A stretch of 64,000 nt of DNA. It comes from Xanthobacteraceae bacterium. Lineage in GTDB: Bacteria > Pseudomonadota > Alphaproteobacteria > Rhizobiales > Xanthobacteraceae. Positions within the stretch are counted from its first letter, which is position 1. Each line of letters starts with the position of its first letter. Under the pieces are notes generated by a model. It was not told the DNA's origin. It saw only the letters and a program-made list of their open reading frames with translations, and ran no database searches. The translations under genes were made by a program, and so were the position numbers. The DNA is taken from positions 186,001 to 250,000 of the forward strand of contig JAMLIK010000002.1 of assembly GCA_023954195.1 (NCBI GenBank). Direction: 5' to 3'. Below, in pieces: positions 1 to 11,563 of the stretch.

Positions 1-402
1 CGCGGCATGGTGGTGGACGAGGTAGTGCGCGCGGCGCAGAGCGACTACGAGAGCGTCATCACCGTCACCGTCACCACCGAGCGGCAGGAGCGGTCGGTGG
101 CCGGCACGGTCTACGCCGACGGCAAGCCGCGCCTGATCGATGTCAAGGGCATCCGCGTCGACGCCGAGTTCGCGCCGTCGATGATCTACGTCACCAACGA
201 GGACAAGCCGGGCTTCATCGGCAAGTTCGCCTCGATCCTCGGCGCGGCCGACGTCAACATCGCGACCTTCAACCTCGGCCGCCACAAGCAGGGCGGCGAC
301 GCCATCGCGCTGGTCGAGGTCGACGGCAAGGTGCCGGACGACGTGCTCGCCAAGGTCAAGGCGCTGCCGCAGGTCAAGCAGGTGAAGGCGCTCACGTTCT
401 GA
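1..402 (+). CDS. serA: D-3-phosphoglycerate dehydrogenase, C-terminal part (5' truncated by window)
   Basis: The frame is open from the first base, so this is the 3' end of a longer gene. About 133 residues remain. They show the end of the intervening regulatory domain (a GTVYADGKPRLIDVKG stretch) followed by an ACT domain that starts near SMIYVTNEDKPGFIGK and includes NIATFNLGR. That arrangement is typical of long SerA, which oxidises 3-phosphoglycerate to 3-phosphohydroxypyruvate as the first step of serine synthesis. ACT domains of SerA usually bind serine for feedback inhibition. The catalytic NAD-binding part lies outside the window. A strong intrinsic terminator follows 26 bases after the stop. 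Confidence 0.93.
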   Translation, partial: RGMVVDEVVRAAQSDYESVITVTVTTERQERSVAGTVYADGKPRLIDVKGIRVDAEFAPSMIYVTNEDKPGFIGKFASILGAADVNIATFNLGRHKQGGDAIALVEVDGKVPDDVLAKVKALPQVKQVKALTF

Positions 403-427
403 GATTCGCGCGCCGGCGATCATTCGA

Positions 428-459
428 ATGCCCGGACCGAAAGGTCCGGGCATTTTTTG
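428..459 (+). terminator. Rho-independent terminator of serA
   Basis: An 11-bp perfect stem (ATGCCCGGACC and its complement) with a GAAA-type loop is followed by TTTTTTG. It lies 26 bases after the serA stop codon. Confidence 0.9.
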
Positions 460-485
460 TTGCGTGGGGTGGCAGTTCATCCCTG

Positions 486-606
486 CGTCGTCCTCGCGCA
501 GGCGAGGACCCATAATCCCTGGCGCCGGTTGCAATGAATGGCCTTGCCCTGGGTGACGGAGCCGAAACGCTGCGGCGTATGGGTCCCTGCCTTCGCAGGG
601 ACGACG
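486..606. repeat. Dispersed palindromic intergenic repeat, family A
   Basis: The left arm reads GTCGTCCTCGCGCAGGCGAG and the right arm is a near complement ending CTTCGCAGGGACGACG, with a GGCGTATGGGTCC segment in between. Related copies are at 24777-24897 and 30698-30818, all intergenic. Each arm is itself a hairpin. This type of element is common in Bradyrhizobium and relatives. It carries no coding signal. Confidence 0.8.
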
Positions 607-650
607 ATTTTGTGTTTCGCGCCGCTCCCACTCCCGGAAAACGCCGGCCG

Positions 651-667
651 TTAACCGGTCGTTAACC
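651..667. promoter_or_regulatory. Candidate CtrA-binding box upstream of minCDE
   Basis: The sequence is TTAA-N7-TTAACC (TTAA at 651-654, seven bases, TTAACC at 662-667), a perfect match to the alphaproteobacterial CtrA full-site consensus TTAA-N7-TTAA. It lies about 60 bases before the chosen minC start, where it could overlap the promoter. CtrA control of min genes is known in Sinorhizobium. Here it is inferred from the motif only. Confidence 0.6.
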
Positions 668-728
668 GACACTGCTCAAGTTGAAATTAACCAATGACAA
701 ACTTTTCGACAGCAGTGAGCGCTCATTC

Positions 729-1430
729 ATGGATGCAAAGGTGGAGCCGCAACGTCAGCTGATGCGCCTCCGGGGCCGGTCCTACGTCGCCTTCGTGTTC
801 TCGCCATTCATGCCGATCGTGGATTGGCTGGCGGAGATCGACGCGACGCTCAGCAATTCGCCCGGCTTTTTCGCCGGCCGCCCGATCGTGATCGATCTGG
901 CCGGGGTCGAACTGAGCCCGCACGGCATCGCGCATCTGGTTTCCAGCCTTGAGAGCCGCGGCGTCCGCGTGCTCGGCCTCGAAGGCGTCGAGGCGGGCGC
1001 GCTCGATGCCAGCCTGCCGCCGGTCTTGAACGGCGGGCGCGGTTGCGTGGTCGAACAGGTCGAGCCGCGCAAGGTCGAGGTCAAGCCGCCGCCGCCTCCG
1101 GCGCCGTCGCTGCTGCTGCGGGCGCCGGTGCGCTCGGGCCAGCGCATCGTGTTCACCGAGGGCGATGTCACGGTGCTCGGTTCGGTCGGCTCCGGCGCGG
1201 AGATCGTCGCCGGCGGCTCCATTCACGTCTACGGCGCGCTGCGCGGCAGGGCGATGGCCGGCATCAACGGCAACGCGGCGGCGCGGATCTATTGCCAGAA
1301 GATCGAGGCCGAGCTTCTGGCCATCGACGGCTATTACCAGACCGCCGAGGACATCGGCGACATGCTGCGCCGGCAGCCGGCGCAGGCGTGGCTCGACGGT
1401 GAAGTGTTGCGCATCACGCCGCTGAATTAA
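729..1430 (+). CDS. minC: Septum site-determining protein MinC
   Basis: MinC inhibits FtsZ polymerisation away from midcell, together with MinD. The 233-residue product has an N-terminal MinC_N-like domain (RLRGRSYVAFVF onwards), a proline-rich linker (KPPPPPAP) and a C-terminal beta-helix domain with glycine-rich turns (VTVLGSVGSGAEIVAGGSIHVYGALRGRA). That beta-helix domain binds MinD. The frame is open from a TTG at 681, but the extra 16 residues look unlike MinC. The ATG at 729 gives a family-typical length, although its ribosome site is weak. It is the first gene of minC-minD-minE and sits behind a CtrA-type box. Confidence 0.93.
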   Translation: MDAKVEPQRQLMRLRGRSYVAFVFSPFMPIVDWLAEIDATLSNSPGFFAGRPIVIDLAGVELSPHGIAHLVSSLESRGVRVLGLEGVEAGALDASLPPVLNGGRGCVVEQVEPRKVEVKPPPPPAPSLLLRAPVRSGQRIVFTEGDVTVLGSVGSGAEIVAGGSIHVYGALRGRAMAGINGNAAARIYCQKIEAELLAIDGYYQTAEDIGDMLRRQPAQAWLDGEVLRITPLN

Positions 1431-1507
1431 TTTCGAGGACTCGCGTTTTCGTCACGTCAATCGCAATCCGCGTCGCGTGACAACGCTCTAACCATAAGGA
1501 GACGGGA

Positions 1508-2326
1508 ATGGCCAAGGTCCTGGTCGTCACATCGGGCAAGGGCGGCGTGGGGAAGACCACCTCCACGGCCGCGCTTGGCGGCGCCCTCGCGCAGCAGGGG
1601 CAGAAAGTCGTCGTGGTCGATTTCGACGTCGGCCTGCGCAATCTCGACCTCATCATGGGGGCGGAGCGGCGCGTGGTGTTCGATCTCATCAACGTGACCC
1701 AGGGCGTGGCGAAACTTTCGCAGGCGCTGATCCGCGACAAGCGGCTGGAAAACCTGTGGCTGCTGCCGGCGTCGCAGACCCGCGACAAGGACGCGCTGAC
1801 CGAGGACGGCGTCCGCGACGTCATCGCCGAACTGCGCACCAAATTCGACTGGGTGATCTGCGACAGCCCGGCCGGCATCGAGCGCGGCGCGACGCTGGCG
1901 ATGCGCTACGCCGACGAGGCCGTCGTCGTCACCAATCCCGAGGTGTCGTCGGTGCGCGACGCCGACCGCATCATCGGCATGCTGGATTCCAAGACGGCCA
2001 AGGCCGAGGCCGGCGACCAGATCAAGAAGCACGTGCTGATTACCCGCTACGACGCAGGCCGCGCCGCGCGCGGCGAAATGCTCAACATCGACGACATCCT
2101 CGAAATTCTCGCGATCCCGCTCTTGGGGATCGTTCCCGAGAGTCAGGACGTCCTCAAGGCGTCCAACGTCGGCTGTCCGGTCACCCTCAACAACGCCGCG
2201 AGCCCCCCGGCGCGGGCCTACAGCGACGCGGCGCGGCGGCTCGGCGGCGAGACCGTCGCCATGGTGACGCCTTCCGAGGTGCGCCGGAGCCTGATGGGAC
2301 GTCTGCTGGGACGGAGAGCGGCATGA
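1508..2326 (+). CDS. minD: Septum site-determining ATPase MinD
   Basis: MinD is the membrane-cycling ParA-type ATPase of the Min oscillator, which recruits MinC and is released by MinE. The 272-residue product carries the deviant Walker A motif GKGGVGKTT (residues 10-18), a VDFDVGLRNLD switch segment near 38-48 and a DSPAGIE Walker B region. It ends in a basic amphipathic helix (VRRSLMGRLLGRR), the usual membrane-targeting sequence. An AGGAGACGGG ribosome site precedes the ATG. The stop overlaps the minE start (ATGA). Confidence 0.97.
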   Translation: MAKVLVVTSGKGGVGKTTSTAALGGALAQQGQKVVVVDFDVGLRNLDLIMGAERRVVFDLINVTQGVAKLSQALIRDKRLENLWLLPASQTRDKDALTEDGVRDVIAELRTKFDWVICDSPAGIERGATLAMRYADEAVVVTNPEVSSVRDADRIIGMLDSKTAKAEAGDQIKKHVLITRYDAGRAARGEMLNIDDILEILAIPLLGIVPESQDVLKASNVGCPVTLNNAASPPARAYSDAARRLGGETVAMVTPSEVRRSLMGRLLGRRAA

Positions 2327-2604
2327 GCATGAACCTTCTCAACCTGCTTCGCCGCCGCACCGGCTCCGCGCCGGTCGCCCGCGAGCGGCTGCAAATCCTG
2401 CTGGCGCACGAGCGCGGCCTGCGCCAGAAGCCCGACCTACTCGGCCTGCTGCGCGAGGAGATCCTTGCCGTGGTCTCGCGCCACGTCGCGCTCGATCCGG
2501 ACAAGGTGATCGTGCGGATGGATCGGGGGCCGGCGGTGTCGACGCTCGAAGTCGATATCGAGATTCCCAACGGCAGCGAGGCGCGGCTCGCCGTCGCCAG
2601 TTGA
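2323..2604 (+). CDS. minE: Cell division topological specificity factor MinE
   Basis: MinE stimulates MinD ATPase and confines MinCD inhibition to the poles. The 93-residue product has a short amphipathic N terminus (MSMNLLNLLRRR), the anti-MinCD helix containing ARERLQILLAHER, and the C-terminal topological specificity domain with a VDIEIPN strand. The start overlaps the minD stop by four bases, so the two are translationally coupled. The length is normal for an alphaproteobacterial MinE. Confidence 0.95.
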   Translation: MSMNLLNLLRRRTGSAPVARERLQILLAHERGLRQKPDLLGLLREEILAVVSRHVALDPDKVIVRMDRGPAVSTLEVDIEIPNGSEARLAVAS

Positions 2605-2607
2605 TAG

Positions 2608-2680
2608 AGAGCGTTTTCAAGCGAAGTGGATACCCGGTTCGCGTGAAGAAAGCCCGTCAAGACAAGAATCTGGGGCGCGG
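2608..2680. repeat. Dispersed intergenic repeat, family C
   Basis: The element contains GCGTTTTCAAGCGAAGTGGA, then GGTTCGCGTGAAGAAA, then CAAGACAAGAATCTGG. Copies with the same order of blocks are at 34319-34420 and 44550-44656, and a divergent relative is at 49909-49978. This copy sits between minE and the small gene that follows. Confidence 0.75.
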
Positions 2681-2705
2681 GGGCGCCAATGCTTGGAGAT
2701 CCGAC

Positions 2706-2882
2706 ATGGAGCTTTTGATTCCGCCTCGCCATCGGGGCCTGTTCCCGGCGCTCAAGAACCAGCTCAACAGCGAGCGCACCACCTGCGGCCCGATCACCTG
2801 GCACGGCTATCTTCGCGTCGTCACCGACGACGCGTCGGTGATCGACGAACTCAAACGCAAACTCGACGCGCAGCCGAGCTGA
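2706..2882 (+). CDS. Small conserved-looking protein of unknown function (58 aa)
   Basis: A 58-residue soluble protein with no signal or membrane segment. It starts MELLIPPRHRGLF and contains a WHGYLRVV strand followed by an amphipathic helix (VIDELKRKLDAQ). A longer frame extends back to 2601, but it would translate the family C repeat, so I take the ATG at 2706. It lies 100 bases after minE on the same strand and may share its transcript. I do not recognise a named family. Confidence 0.6.
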   Translation: MELLIPPRHRGLFPALKNQLNSERTTCGPITWHGYLRVVTDDASVIDELKRKLDAQPS

Positions 2883-2908
2883 GGCGCGAGCTTGATTTAG
2901 GTGAAATC

Positions 2909-2992
2909 GTCATGCGCGGGCTTGACCCGCGCATCCATCAAAAAATGAATCGTCTCAAGAAGATGGATTGCCGGGTCAAGCCCGGCAATGAC
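2909..2992. repeat. Dispersed palindromic repeat, family B
   Basis: The left arm is GTCATGCGCGGGCTTGACCC and the right arm ends GGGTCAAGCCCGGCAATGAC, joined by CATCCATC...AAGATGGATTG. It lies between convergent genes. Other copies are at 12209-12282, 23017-23089, 26806-26880, 58681-58791 and, degenerate, 14918-14992. Confidence 0.85.
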
Positions 2993-3024
2993 GGCCTCGT
3001 TTCCAATAAAAGACAAACGACCGC

Positions 3025-4209
<1,185 letters not shown>

Positions 4210-4354
4210 CGATGAGGGTTCCTGCTGGAATTTCGCGCGATGGAATGGTCGCGCGGAAGTCAGCCGGAGATTAGCGGCCACCTCGGGAATAGCAATATCC
4301 CGGTCGCGGGTTCGGCCGGCCGTGATAGCCTGCGTCGTCCCGACCACGCGAGAG

Positions 4355-4909
4355 ATGCCGATGCGCCTGAAACTGCTGTCGCCCGAGGAGATGAGCGACG
4401 ATCAACGCCAGACCTATGACGAATCCATCGCCAGCAAGCGCGGCAGTCCGCCGCCGCCGATGATGGCGTGGCTGAACAGCCCGGAGATGGCGCGGCACGC
4501 CACCCGGCTTGGCGCCATGCTGCGCTACGACACCCAGTTTCCGGCGAAACTGTCGGAAATCGCCATCCTGGTGACGGCGCGGCACTGGAGCGCGCATTAC
4601 GAATGGTACGCGCACAAGCGGCTGGCGCTGGCCGGCGGCATGGATCCGGCGCTGATCGAGGACATCCGCTGCCGCCGCACGCCGCAATTCGACGATCCGC
4701 GGGCGCGGATGATCTACGACGTGGCGAAGTCGCTGCACGAGGGCAAGGGTCTCGCGCGGCCGCTCTATGACGCGGCGATCGAACTGCTCGGCGAGCGCGG
4801 CGTGGTCGAGATCATCGGGCTGTGCGGCTATTATACGCTGGTGTCGATGACGCTGAACGCGTTCCAGTTCGACCTGCCGGCGGGCGAGACATCGGAACTG
4901 GAGGACTGA
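4355..4909 (+). CDS. Carboxymuconolactone decarboxylase family protein
   Basis: About 184 residues in the CMD/AhpD-like fold. The core SEIAILVTARHWSAHYEWYAH matches the helix that carries catalytic residues in carboxymuconolactone decarboxylases. The CxxC pair of AhpD peroxidases is absent, so a decarboxylase or lactonase-type role is more likely than an antioxidant one. The start is ATG 4355 or 4361. It is divergent from the acyl-CoA dehydrogenase and separated from the following VOC gene by only 3 bases, so those two form an operon. True substrate is not shown by sequence. Confidence 0.82.
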   Translation: MPMRLKLLSPEEMSDDQRQTYDESIASKRGSPPPPMMAWLNSPEMARHATRLGAMLRYDTQFPAKLSEIAILVTARHWSAHYEWYAHKRLALAGGMDPALIEDIRCRRTPQFDDPRARMIYDVAKSLHEGKGLARPLYDAAIELLGERGVVEIIGLCGYYTLVSMTLNAFQFDLPAGETSELED

Positions 4910-4912
4910 GCG

Positions 4913-5425
4913 ATGACCGTCCCGCCGCTTGAGCCGTCGCCGCGTCCGATCGCCGCCGGGGTCCGCATCGGCCACGTCCATCTCAAGGTCGCGGATCTGT
5001 CGCGCGCGCTCGGCTTCTATTGCGGCGTGCTCGGATTCGAACTGAGGCAGCGCTACGGCGATCAGGCGGCGTTCGTCTCGGCCGGCGGCTACCACCACCA
5101 CATCGGCCTCAACACCTGGGAGAGCCGGGGCGGCTCGCCGCCGCCGCCGGGCTCGACCGGCCTGTTCCATACCGCGATTCTCTATCCGACCCGCGCGGCG
5201 CTGGCGGACGCGCTGGCGCGGGTGCTGGATGCCGGCATCCTGCTCGACGGCGCCAGCGACCACGGCGTCAGCGAGGCGCTGTATTTGCGCGATCCCGACC
5301 AGAACGGCGTCGAACTCTATTGGGACCGTCCCGAGGCGGCCTGGCCGCGCCACGCCGACGGCCGGCTGGCGATGTTCACGCGGCGGCTGGATATCGAGGA
5401 TTTGCTGCGCGCCCGCGAACCATGA
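4913..5425 (+). CDS. VOC family protein, catechol 2,3-dioxygenase-like
   Basis: A 170-residue vicinal-oxygen-chelate protein (glyoxalase/extradiol dioxygenase superfamily). The metal-ligand pattern is visible: a His in GHVHLKVADLSRALGFY near residue 21, a His in GLFHTAIL near 85, and a Glu in QNGVELYWDRP near 140. The two beta-alpha-beta-beta-beta modules and the PDQNGVELYWDRP ending resemble CatE-type proteins. It follows the CMD-family gene in one operon, and its 3' end overlaps the convergent MFS gene by 50 bases. The reaction is not predictable from sequence. Confidence 0.8.
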   Translation: MTVPPLEPSPRPIAAGVRIGHVHLKVADLSRALGFYCGVLGFELRQRYGDQAAFVSAGGYHHHIGLNTWESRGGSPPPPGSTGLFHTAILYPTRAALADALARVLDAGILLDGASDHGVSEALYLRDPDQNGVELYWDRPEAAWPRHADGRLAMFTRRLDIEDLLRAREP

Positions 5426-6617
5426 TCAGCGCGGCGGCGGAGAGTTCCAGCGCGATGCACATGATGAACGGCACGGTGTAGCCGCCGGTGAGATCGCGCA
5501 GCACGCCGATCACGCCGGGGCCGAAGGCGTAGGTCACCTGCGTCACGGCGGTGTTGAGGCTGATTAGTACGCCGAAGGACTCGGCGGGGAAATCGCGCTG
5601 CACGATCAAGGCCGGCAATGTAATCAGGTTGCCGACCGAGAACCCGAACAGCGCGCAGGCGAAATACACCGCATAGGTGTTGCCGAAGTTGATGAGGATC
5701 GCCAGCGCGCAAGCCTGGCTCACGAACGACAGCGCCGAGACGAGACGCTGGTTGAGCCGGTCGATCACCACCGAGAACAAGAGCCGTCCGATCATCGCCA
5801 TCGCGGTCAGCAGCGCCACCGCGATGGCGGCGTGCTCGCGCCCGACCACCGGATCGAGAAACGCGATCAAGTGGACGATCACGCCGACCTGCGCGAACAG
5901 CACCAGCGCGAAGGCTATTGCCAATGTCAGGAACGCGACGTCGCGGAACGCCATGGCGCGGATGCGGGCGCCGGACGGACTGCCGTTCGCGCCGGCCGCC
6001 GCGCGCGGCCGCGCCGGCGGCGTGCCGGCCGCGAACAGGATCAACGGCACCAGCAACAGCACGACCGTGCAGGCCGCCGCCAGCATCGCGCCGGTGAAGC
6101 GCCAATGCGCGATGGCGGCGGTGAGCAGCGGCACGCCGACGATGCCGCCGAAGCTCGCGCCGTTCAGCGCCAGGCTGATCGCCATGCCGCGCTTGCGGTC
6201 GAACCACAGGCCGAGGGTGTTGGTGATGGCTCCGAGGCTGGTGCCGGCCCAGCCGCAGGCCAACAGCGCATAGACCGCATAGAGTTGCCACAGCTTGTCG
6301 ATGTGTCCGAGCAGCGCGGTCGCCGCCGCGATGCAGATCACGCCGGCGATCAGGGTCGCGCGCGCGCCGACCTTGCCGATGGCATCGCCGACGAACACCA
6401 CCAGCGCCGCGCCGACAAGATAGTAGAGCGTGGTCGCGGCGGAGATCCACGACGTCGGCCAGCCGTGCAGCCGTTGCAGTTCCGGCAGGTAGACGCTCTG
6501 GCCGTAGAAGCCGAGCCCCCAACTAAACGTCGCCATCACGAAGCACACCGCGACGATGCGCCAGCCGGGATAGCGGATCGAGGTTTCGTCGGTGACGGGG
6601 AGACGAGAGGCGGTCAT
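5376..6617 (-). CDS. MFS transporter (12-TM)
   Basis: A 413-residue inner-membrane protein with about 12 hydrophobic helices in two halves around a hydrophilic loop (PARPRAAAGANGSPSGARIR). A GDAIGKVGARATL segment sits between helices 2 and 3 (the usual MFS motif A position) and WFDRKRGMAISLA between helices 4 and 5, as in monocarboxylate/oxalate-formate type MFS porters. It is transcribed downstream of mutS with a 3-base gap. It converges on the VOC gene with a 50-base overlap. Substrate is unknown; an organic acid linked to the adjacent catabolic genes is plausible. Confidence 0.85.
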   Translation of the reverse strand: MTASRLPVTDETSIRYPGWRIVAVCFVMATFSWGLGFYGQSVYLPELQRLHGWPTSWISAATTLYYLVGAALVVFVGDAIGKVGARATLIAGVICIAAATALLGHIDKLWQLYAVYALLACGWAGTSLGAITNTLGLWFDRKRGMAISLALNGASFGGIVGVPLLTAAIAHWRFTGAMLAAACTVVLLLVPLILFAAGTPPARPRAAAGANGSPSGARIRAMAFRDVAFLTLAIAFALVLFAQVGVIVHLIAFLDPVVGREHAAIAVALLTAMAMIGRLLFSVVIDRLNQRLVSALSFVSQACALAILINFGNTYAVYFACALFGFSVGNLITLPALIVQRDFPAESFGVLISLNTAVTQVTYAFGPGVIGVLRDLTGGYTVPFIMCIALELSAAALIMVRGRAANPRYPAAA

Positions 6618-6620
6618 GCC

Positions 6621-9353
6621 TCACGCCTCGCGCCGCTTCGCCTTCAGGGCGTAGAGCGCGTCGAGCGCCTCGCGCGGCGACATCTCGTCGGGATGCAGCG
6701 CGTCGAGCGCGGCGAGCAGTTGCTCGGCTTCGCCTGGCGGCTGCGCCTCGCTTGCCGCGCGCACGGGCACCGCGAACAGCGGCAGGTCGTCGGCGAGCGC
6801 CCGCGCAGTCTGGCCGCGATCGTTGGCTTCCAGTTTCGCCAGCACCGCCTTGGCGCGGGCGATGACCCCCGCCGGCAGGCCGGCGAGCTTCGCCACCTGA
6901 ATGCCGTAGGAGCGATCCGCCGCGCCCGGCAGCACCTCGTGCAGGAACACCACGTCGCCGTGCCATTCCTTGACCCGCACGGTGGCGTTGAACAGCCGCG
7001 GCAGCTTGGCGGAGAGCGCGGTGAGTTCGTGATAATGCGTCGCGAACAGCGTGCGGCACCTGTTGGATTCGTGCAGGTGCTCGATCGCGGCCCAGGCGAT
7101 CGAGAGGCCGTCGAAGGTCGCGGTGCCGCGTCCGATCTCGTCGAGGATCACCAGCGCCCGCGCGCCGGCCTGGTTGAGGATGGCGGCGGTCTCCACCATC
7201 TCCACCATGAACGTCGAGCGGCCCCGCGCGAGATCGTCGGCGGCGCCGACGCGGGAGAACAGCCGGTCGATGACGCCGATCCGCGCGCGCGACGCCGGCA
7301 CGAAGCCGCCGGTCTGCGCCAACAGCGCGATCAGCGCGTTCTGGCGCAGGAAGGTGGATTTGCCGGCCATGTTGGGGCCGGTAATCAGCCAGATCTGCCC
7401 GGACGCCTGCGCCGGCCTCGGCGACAGGTCGCAGGCATTGGCGATGAACGGCTGGCCGGAGCGCTTCAGCGCCTGCTCGACCACCGGATGGCGGCCGCCC
7501 TCGATGGCGAAGCTCAGGGAAGCGTCCACCTCCGGCCGCACGTAATTCTCATCGACCGCGAGTTTCGCCAGGGCGGTCGCGACGTCGAGCGCCGCGAAGG
7601 CGTGGGCGGCGGCGCGCAGGTCGTCGCCGGCCGCGATCGCCATGGCGCAGAGCTGCTCGAAGATGTCCAGCTCAAGCCCGAGCGCGCGCTCGCCGGCATT
7701 GGCGATCCTGGCCTCGATCTCGCCGAGTTCGGCGGTGGTGAAGCGCACCTGCCCGGCCAGCGTCTGGCGGTGGATGAAGGTGGCGTTGAGCGGCGGCGTC
7801 ATCAGCCGCTCGCCGTGCTGGGCGGTAACCTCCACGAAATAGCCGAGCACGTTGTTGTGGCGGATCTTCAGCGCCTTGACGCCGGTGTCGTCGGCGTAGC
7901 GCGCCTGCATCTCCGCCACCACGCGCCGCGAATCGTCGCGCAGTTTTCGCGCCTCGTCGAGGGCGGGCTCGAAACCCGTCCGCACGAAGCCGCCGTCGCG
8001 CTTGAGCAGGGGAAGCTCGTCGGCGAGCGCGCCGGCGAATTTCCCCGCGAGGTCGCGCGAGGGCCGTCGCAGCGCGCGCGCGACCGCTTGCAATTCGCGC
8101 GGCGGGTCGCCGACAAGCTCCAGTCGCCGCAACGCCTGGTCGGCGGCGAGAATGCCGTCGCGGATCGCGGCGAGGTCGCGCGGGCCGCCGCGCCCGACCG
8201 ACAGCCGCGCCAGGGCCCGCGACAGGTCCGGCGCGGCGCGCAGGACGGTGCGCAGGTCGTCGCGCGCGGCGGTGTCGGCGACGAAGGCGCCGACCGCGTC
8301 GAGGCGATGGGCGATTGTCGCGGTGTCGGTGAGGGGCGCGGCGAGGCGTTGCGCCAGGAGGCGCGATCCGGCGGCGGTGACGGTGGTATCGATGGCGTCG
8401 AGCAGCGAGCCGCGCCGCTCGCCACCGAGCGTCCGCGTCAGTTCGAGGTTGGCGCGGGTCGCCGGATCGATCGCCATGGTGGCGCCGGTCGCCTCGCGCG
8501 CCGGCGGCGACAGCGGCACCCGCCGGCCGACCTGGGTGCGCTCGACATAGGTGACGGCGGCGGCGGCGGCCACCGCCTCCAGCCGCGACATCGCGGAAAG
8601 GCCGTCCATGGTCGCGACCGCGAAATAGTCGCACAGCCGCCGCTCGGCGGTGGCCGAATCGAACACGTCGCGGGTCAAGGGCGTCACGGCGGGCAGTTCG
8701 CGCAACAGCGGGCCAAGGATGGCGTCGCCATAGACCGCGTCGCTGACGATCACCTCGTTCGGATTGATCCGCGAAAGCGTCGCGCCGAGTTCGCCGGCCG
8801 CGCATTCGGTGACGGTGAATTCCGACGTCGAGATGTCGATCCAGGCCAGCCCGATGCGATCCCCGCCGGAGGCGGAGGCGCGGCTGCGCGCCAGCGCCAG
8901 CAGGTAATTGTTGGCGCGGGCGTCGAGCAGGTTGTCCTCGGTCAGCGTGCCCGGCGTCACCAGCCGCACCACGTCGCGCTTCACCACGCTCTTGTTGCCG
9001 CGCTTGCGGGCGGCGGCGGGGTCCTCGGTCTGCTCGCAGACCGCGACGCGATGGCCGAGCGCGATCAGCCGGTGCAGGTAGTCGTCGGCGCGCTCCACCG
9101 GCACGCCGCACATCGGAATGTCCTCGCCCTGATGCTTGCCGCGCTTGGTCAGCGTGATGCCGAGCGCGCGCGAGGCGACCTCGGCGTCCTCGAAGAACAA
9201 TTCGTAGAAGTCGCCCATGCGGTAGAACAGCAGCAGGGCCGGATTGGCGGCCTTGATCTCAAGGTACTGTTCCATCATCGGCGTCACGCGCGCCGCCGCC
9301 TCGGGCGGCGCGGCGGGATCGTGGGTGCGGGAGGCGGCGGCGGTCTTGAGCAT
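6621..9353 (-). CDS. mutS: DNA mismatch repair protein MutS
   Basis: MutS recognises mismatches and loops and starts methyl-independent or MutL-dependent repair. The 910-residue product has the mismatch-reading F-x-E motif context ([17 protein letters not shown] near the N terminus), connector and lever domains, the ATPase Walker [10 protein letters not shown] near residue 660, and the [11 protein letters not shown] and ATHYHELT signatures. I take the ATG at 9353. A GTG three codons upstream (9362) is also possible. It is divergent from pcaF. Confidence 0.96.
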   Translation of the reverse strand: MLKTAAASRTHDPAAPPEAAARVTPMMEQYLEIKAANPALLLFYRMGDFYELFFEDAEVASRALGITLTKRGKHQGEDIPMCGVPVERADDYLHRLIALGHRVAVCEQTEDPAAARKRGNKSVVKRDVVRLVTPGTLTEDNLLDARANNYLLALARSRASASGGDRIGLAWIDISTSEFTVTECAAGELGATLSRINPNEVIVSDAVYGDAILGPLLRELPAVTPLTRDVFDSATAERRLCDYFAVATMDGLSAMSRLEAVAAAAAVTYVERTQVGRRVPLSPPAREATGATMAIDPATRANLELTRTLGGERRGSLLDAIDTTVTAAGSRLLAQRLAAPLTDTATIAHRLDAVGAFVADTAARDDLRTVLRAAPDLSRALARLSVGRGGPRDLAAIRDGILAADQALRRLELVGDPPRELQAVARALRRPSRDLAGKFAGALADELPLLKRDGGFVRTGFEPALDEARKLRDDSRRVVAEMQARYADDTGVKALKIRHNNVLGYFVEVTAQHGERLMTPPLNATFIHRQTLAGQVRFTTAELGEIEARIANAGERALGLELDIFEQLCAMAIAAGDDLRAAAHAFAALDVATALAKLAVDENYVRPEVDASLSFAIEGGRHPVVEQALKRSGQPFIANACDLSPRPAQASGQIWLITGPNMAGKSTFLRQNALIALLAQTGGFVPASRARIGVIDRLFSRVGAADDLARGRSTFMVEMVETAAILNQAGARALVILDEIGRGTATFDGLSIAWAAIEHLHESNRCRTLFATHYHELTALSAKLPRLFNATVRVKEWHGDVVFLHEVLPGAADRSYGIQVAKLAGLPAGVIARAKAVLAKLEANDRGQTARALADDLPLFAVPVRAASEAQPPGEAEQLLAALDALHPDEMSPREALDALYALKAKRREA

Positions 9354-9579
9354 GGCGGGCACGGTACAAAGTTTTTCCGGGCGATCCTATGGGCCGATGC
9401 CGATCGGGCGCGATTTCCACGGCTTCGCGCCGCGCTCGCGGCCGGGCGCGGCGGACGCATATCTCGTCGCCGCGCGGTCGATTGACCTGGTCCGGATAGC
9501 TTCTTAAAACCGTTCCGGAATTGACTTTCACGCCATCCGGCAACCCGCCACGGGCGGCCGCAATCGGGGAGTTTTCATC

Positions 9580-10788
<1,209 letters not shown>

Positions 10789-10861
10789 CCGGCCGCGTCG
10801 CGCTCGGTCAATAATAACGTAAGATCGCCGCCAGCCCGGCGGCGGCGGGAGGACGCTGGAT

Positions 10862-11563
10862 ATGACGCTGATCTATCCGCGCGAGAGCAATATCGCCCAT
10901 CCGCCCCGGCTGTTTCCCGGCTACAAGAGCACGCCGAAGCGCTCGCCGCAGAAGCCGCTGATCCTGATGCGGCAGACGCTGTCGGAACTGACCGGCCCGG
11001 TCTACGGCCACGAGACGGTGCGGCCCGGCGATCACGACCTCACCACCCAGCACAAGGGCGAGCCGCTCGGCGAGCGCATCATCGTTCACGGCCATGTCCG
11101 CGACGAGGCCGGCCGCGGCGTGCCCAACACGCTGCTGGAAATCTGGCAGGCCAACGCCTGCGGCCGCTATATCCACGTCGTCGACCAGCACCCGGCGCCG
11201 CTCGATCCGAACTTCACCGGGGCGGGGCGGGCGCAGACCGACGCCGACGGCTATTACCGCTTCGTCACCATCAAGCCGGGCGCCTATCCGTGGGGCAATC
11301 ACCCCAATGCGTGGCGGCCGGCGCACATCCACTTCTCGGTGTTCGGCCACGCCTTCGTGTCGCGGCTGGTGACGCAGATGTATTTCCCCGGCGATCCGCT
11401 GTTCGAATTCGATCCGATCTTCAATTCGGTGCCCGACGAGAAGGCGCGGCTGCGGCTGGTGTCGAACTTCGACCTCGCCAACACCAAGCCCGACTGGGCG
11501 CTGTGCTACCGCTTCGACATCGTCCTGCGCGGCCGCGACGCCACCCCGATGGAGACCAAGTGA
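10862..11563 (+). CDS. pcaH: Protocatechuate 3,4-dioxygenase beta subunit
   Basis: The iron-bearing subunit of the intradiol enzyme that opens protocatechuate to beta-carboxy-cis,cis-muconate. All four Fe(III) ligands are present in a 233-residue product: Tyr103 (GRYIHV), Tyr142 (AYPWGNH), His155 and His157 (WRPAHIHFSVFG). The LLEIWQANACGRY signature of intradiol dioxygenases is intact. GGGAGG precedes the ATG. Stop and pcaG start share a base (TGATG), so the two subunits are translationally coupled. Confidence 0.96.
   Translation: MTLIYPRESNIAHPPRLFPGYKSTPKRSPQKPLILMRQTLSELTGPVYGHETVRPGDHDLTTQHKGEPLGERIIVHGHVRDEAGRGVPNTLLEIWQANACGRYIHVVDQHPAPLDPNFTGAGRAQTDADGYYRFVTIKPGAYPWGNHPNAWRPAHIHFSVFGHAFVSRLVTQMYFPGDPLFEFDPIFNSVPDEKARLRLVSNFDLANTKPDWALCYRFDIVLRGRDATPMETK

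Noticed and set aside
5832..9485. A 1217-codon open frame on the plus strand opposite mutS and the MFS gene
   Set aside because: It mirrors mutS codons, is rich in Arg, His, Gln and Asp without domain pattern, and has no ribosome site. High GC at third positions removes stop codons from the opposite strand.
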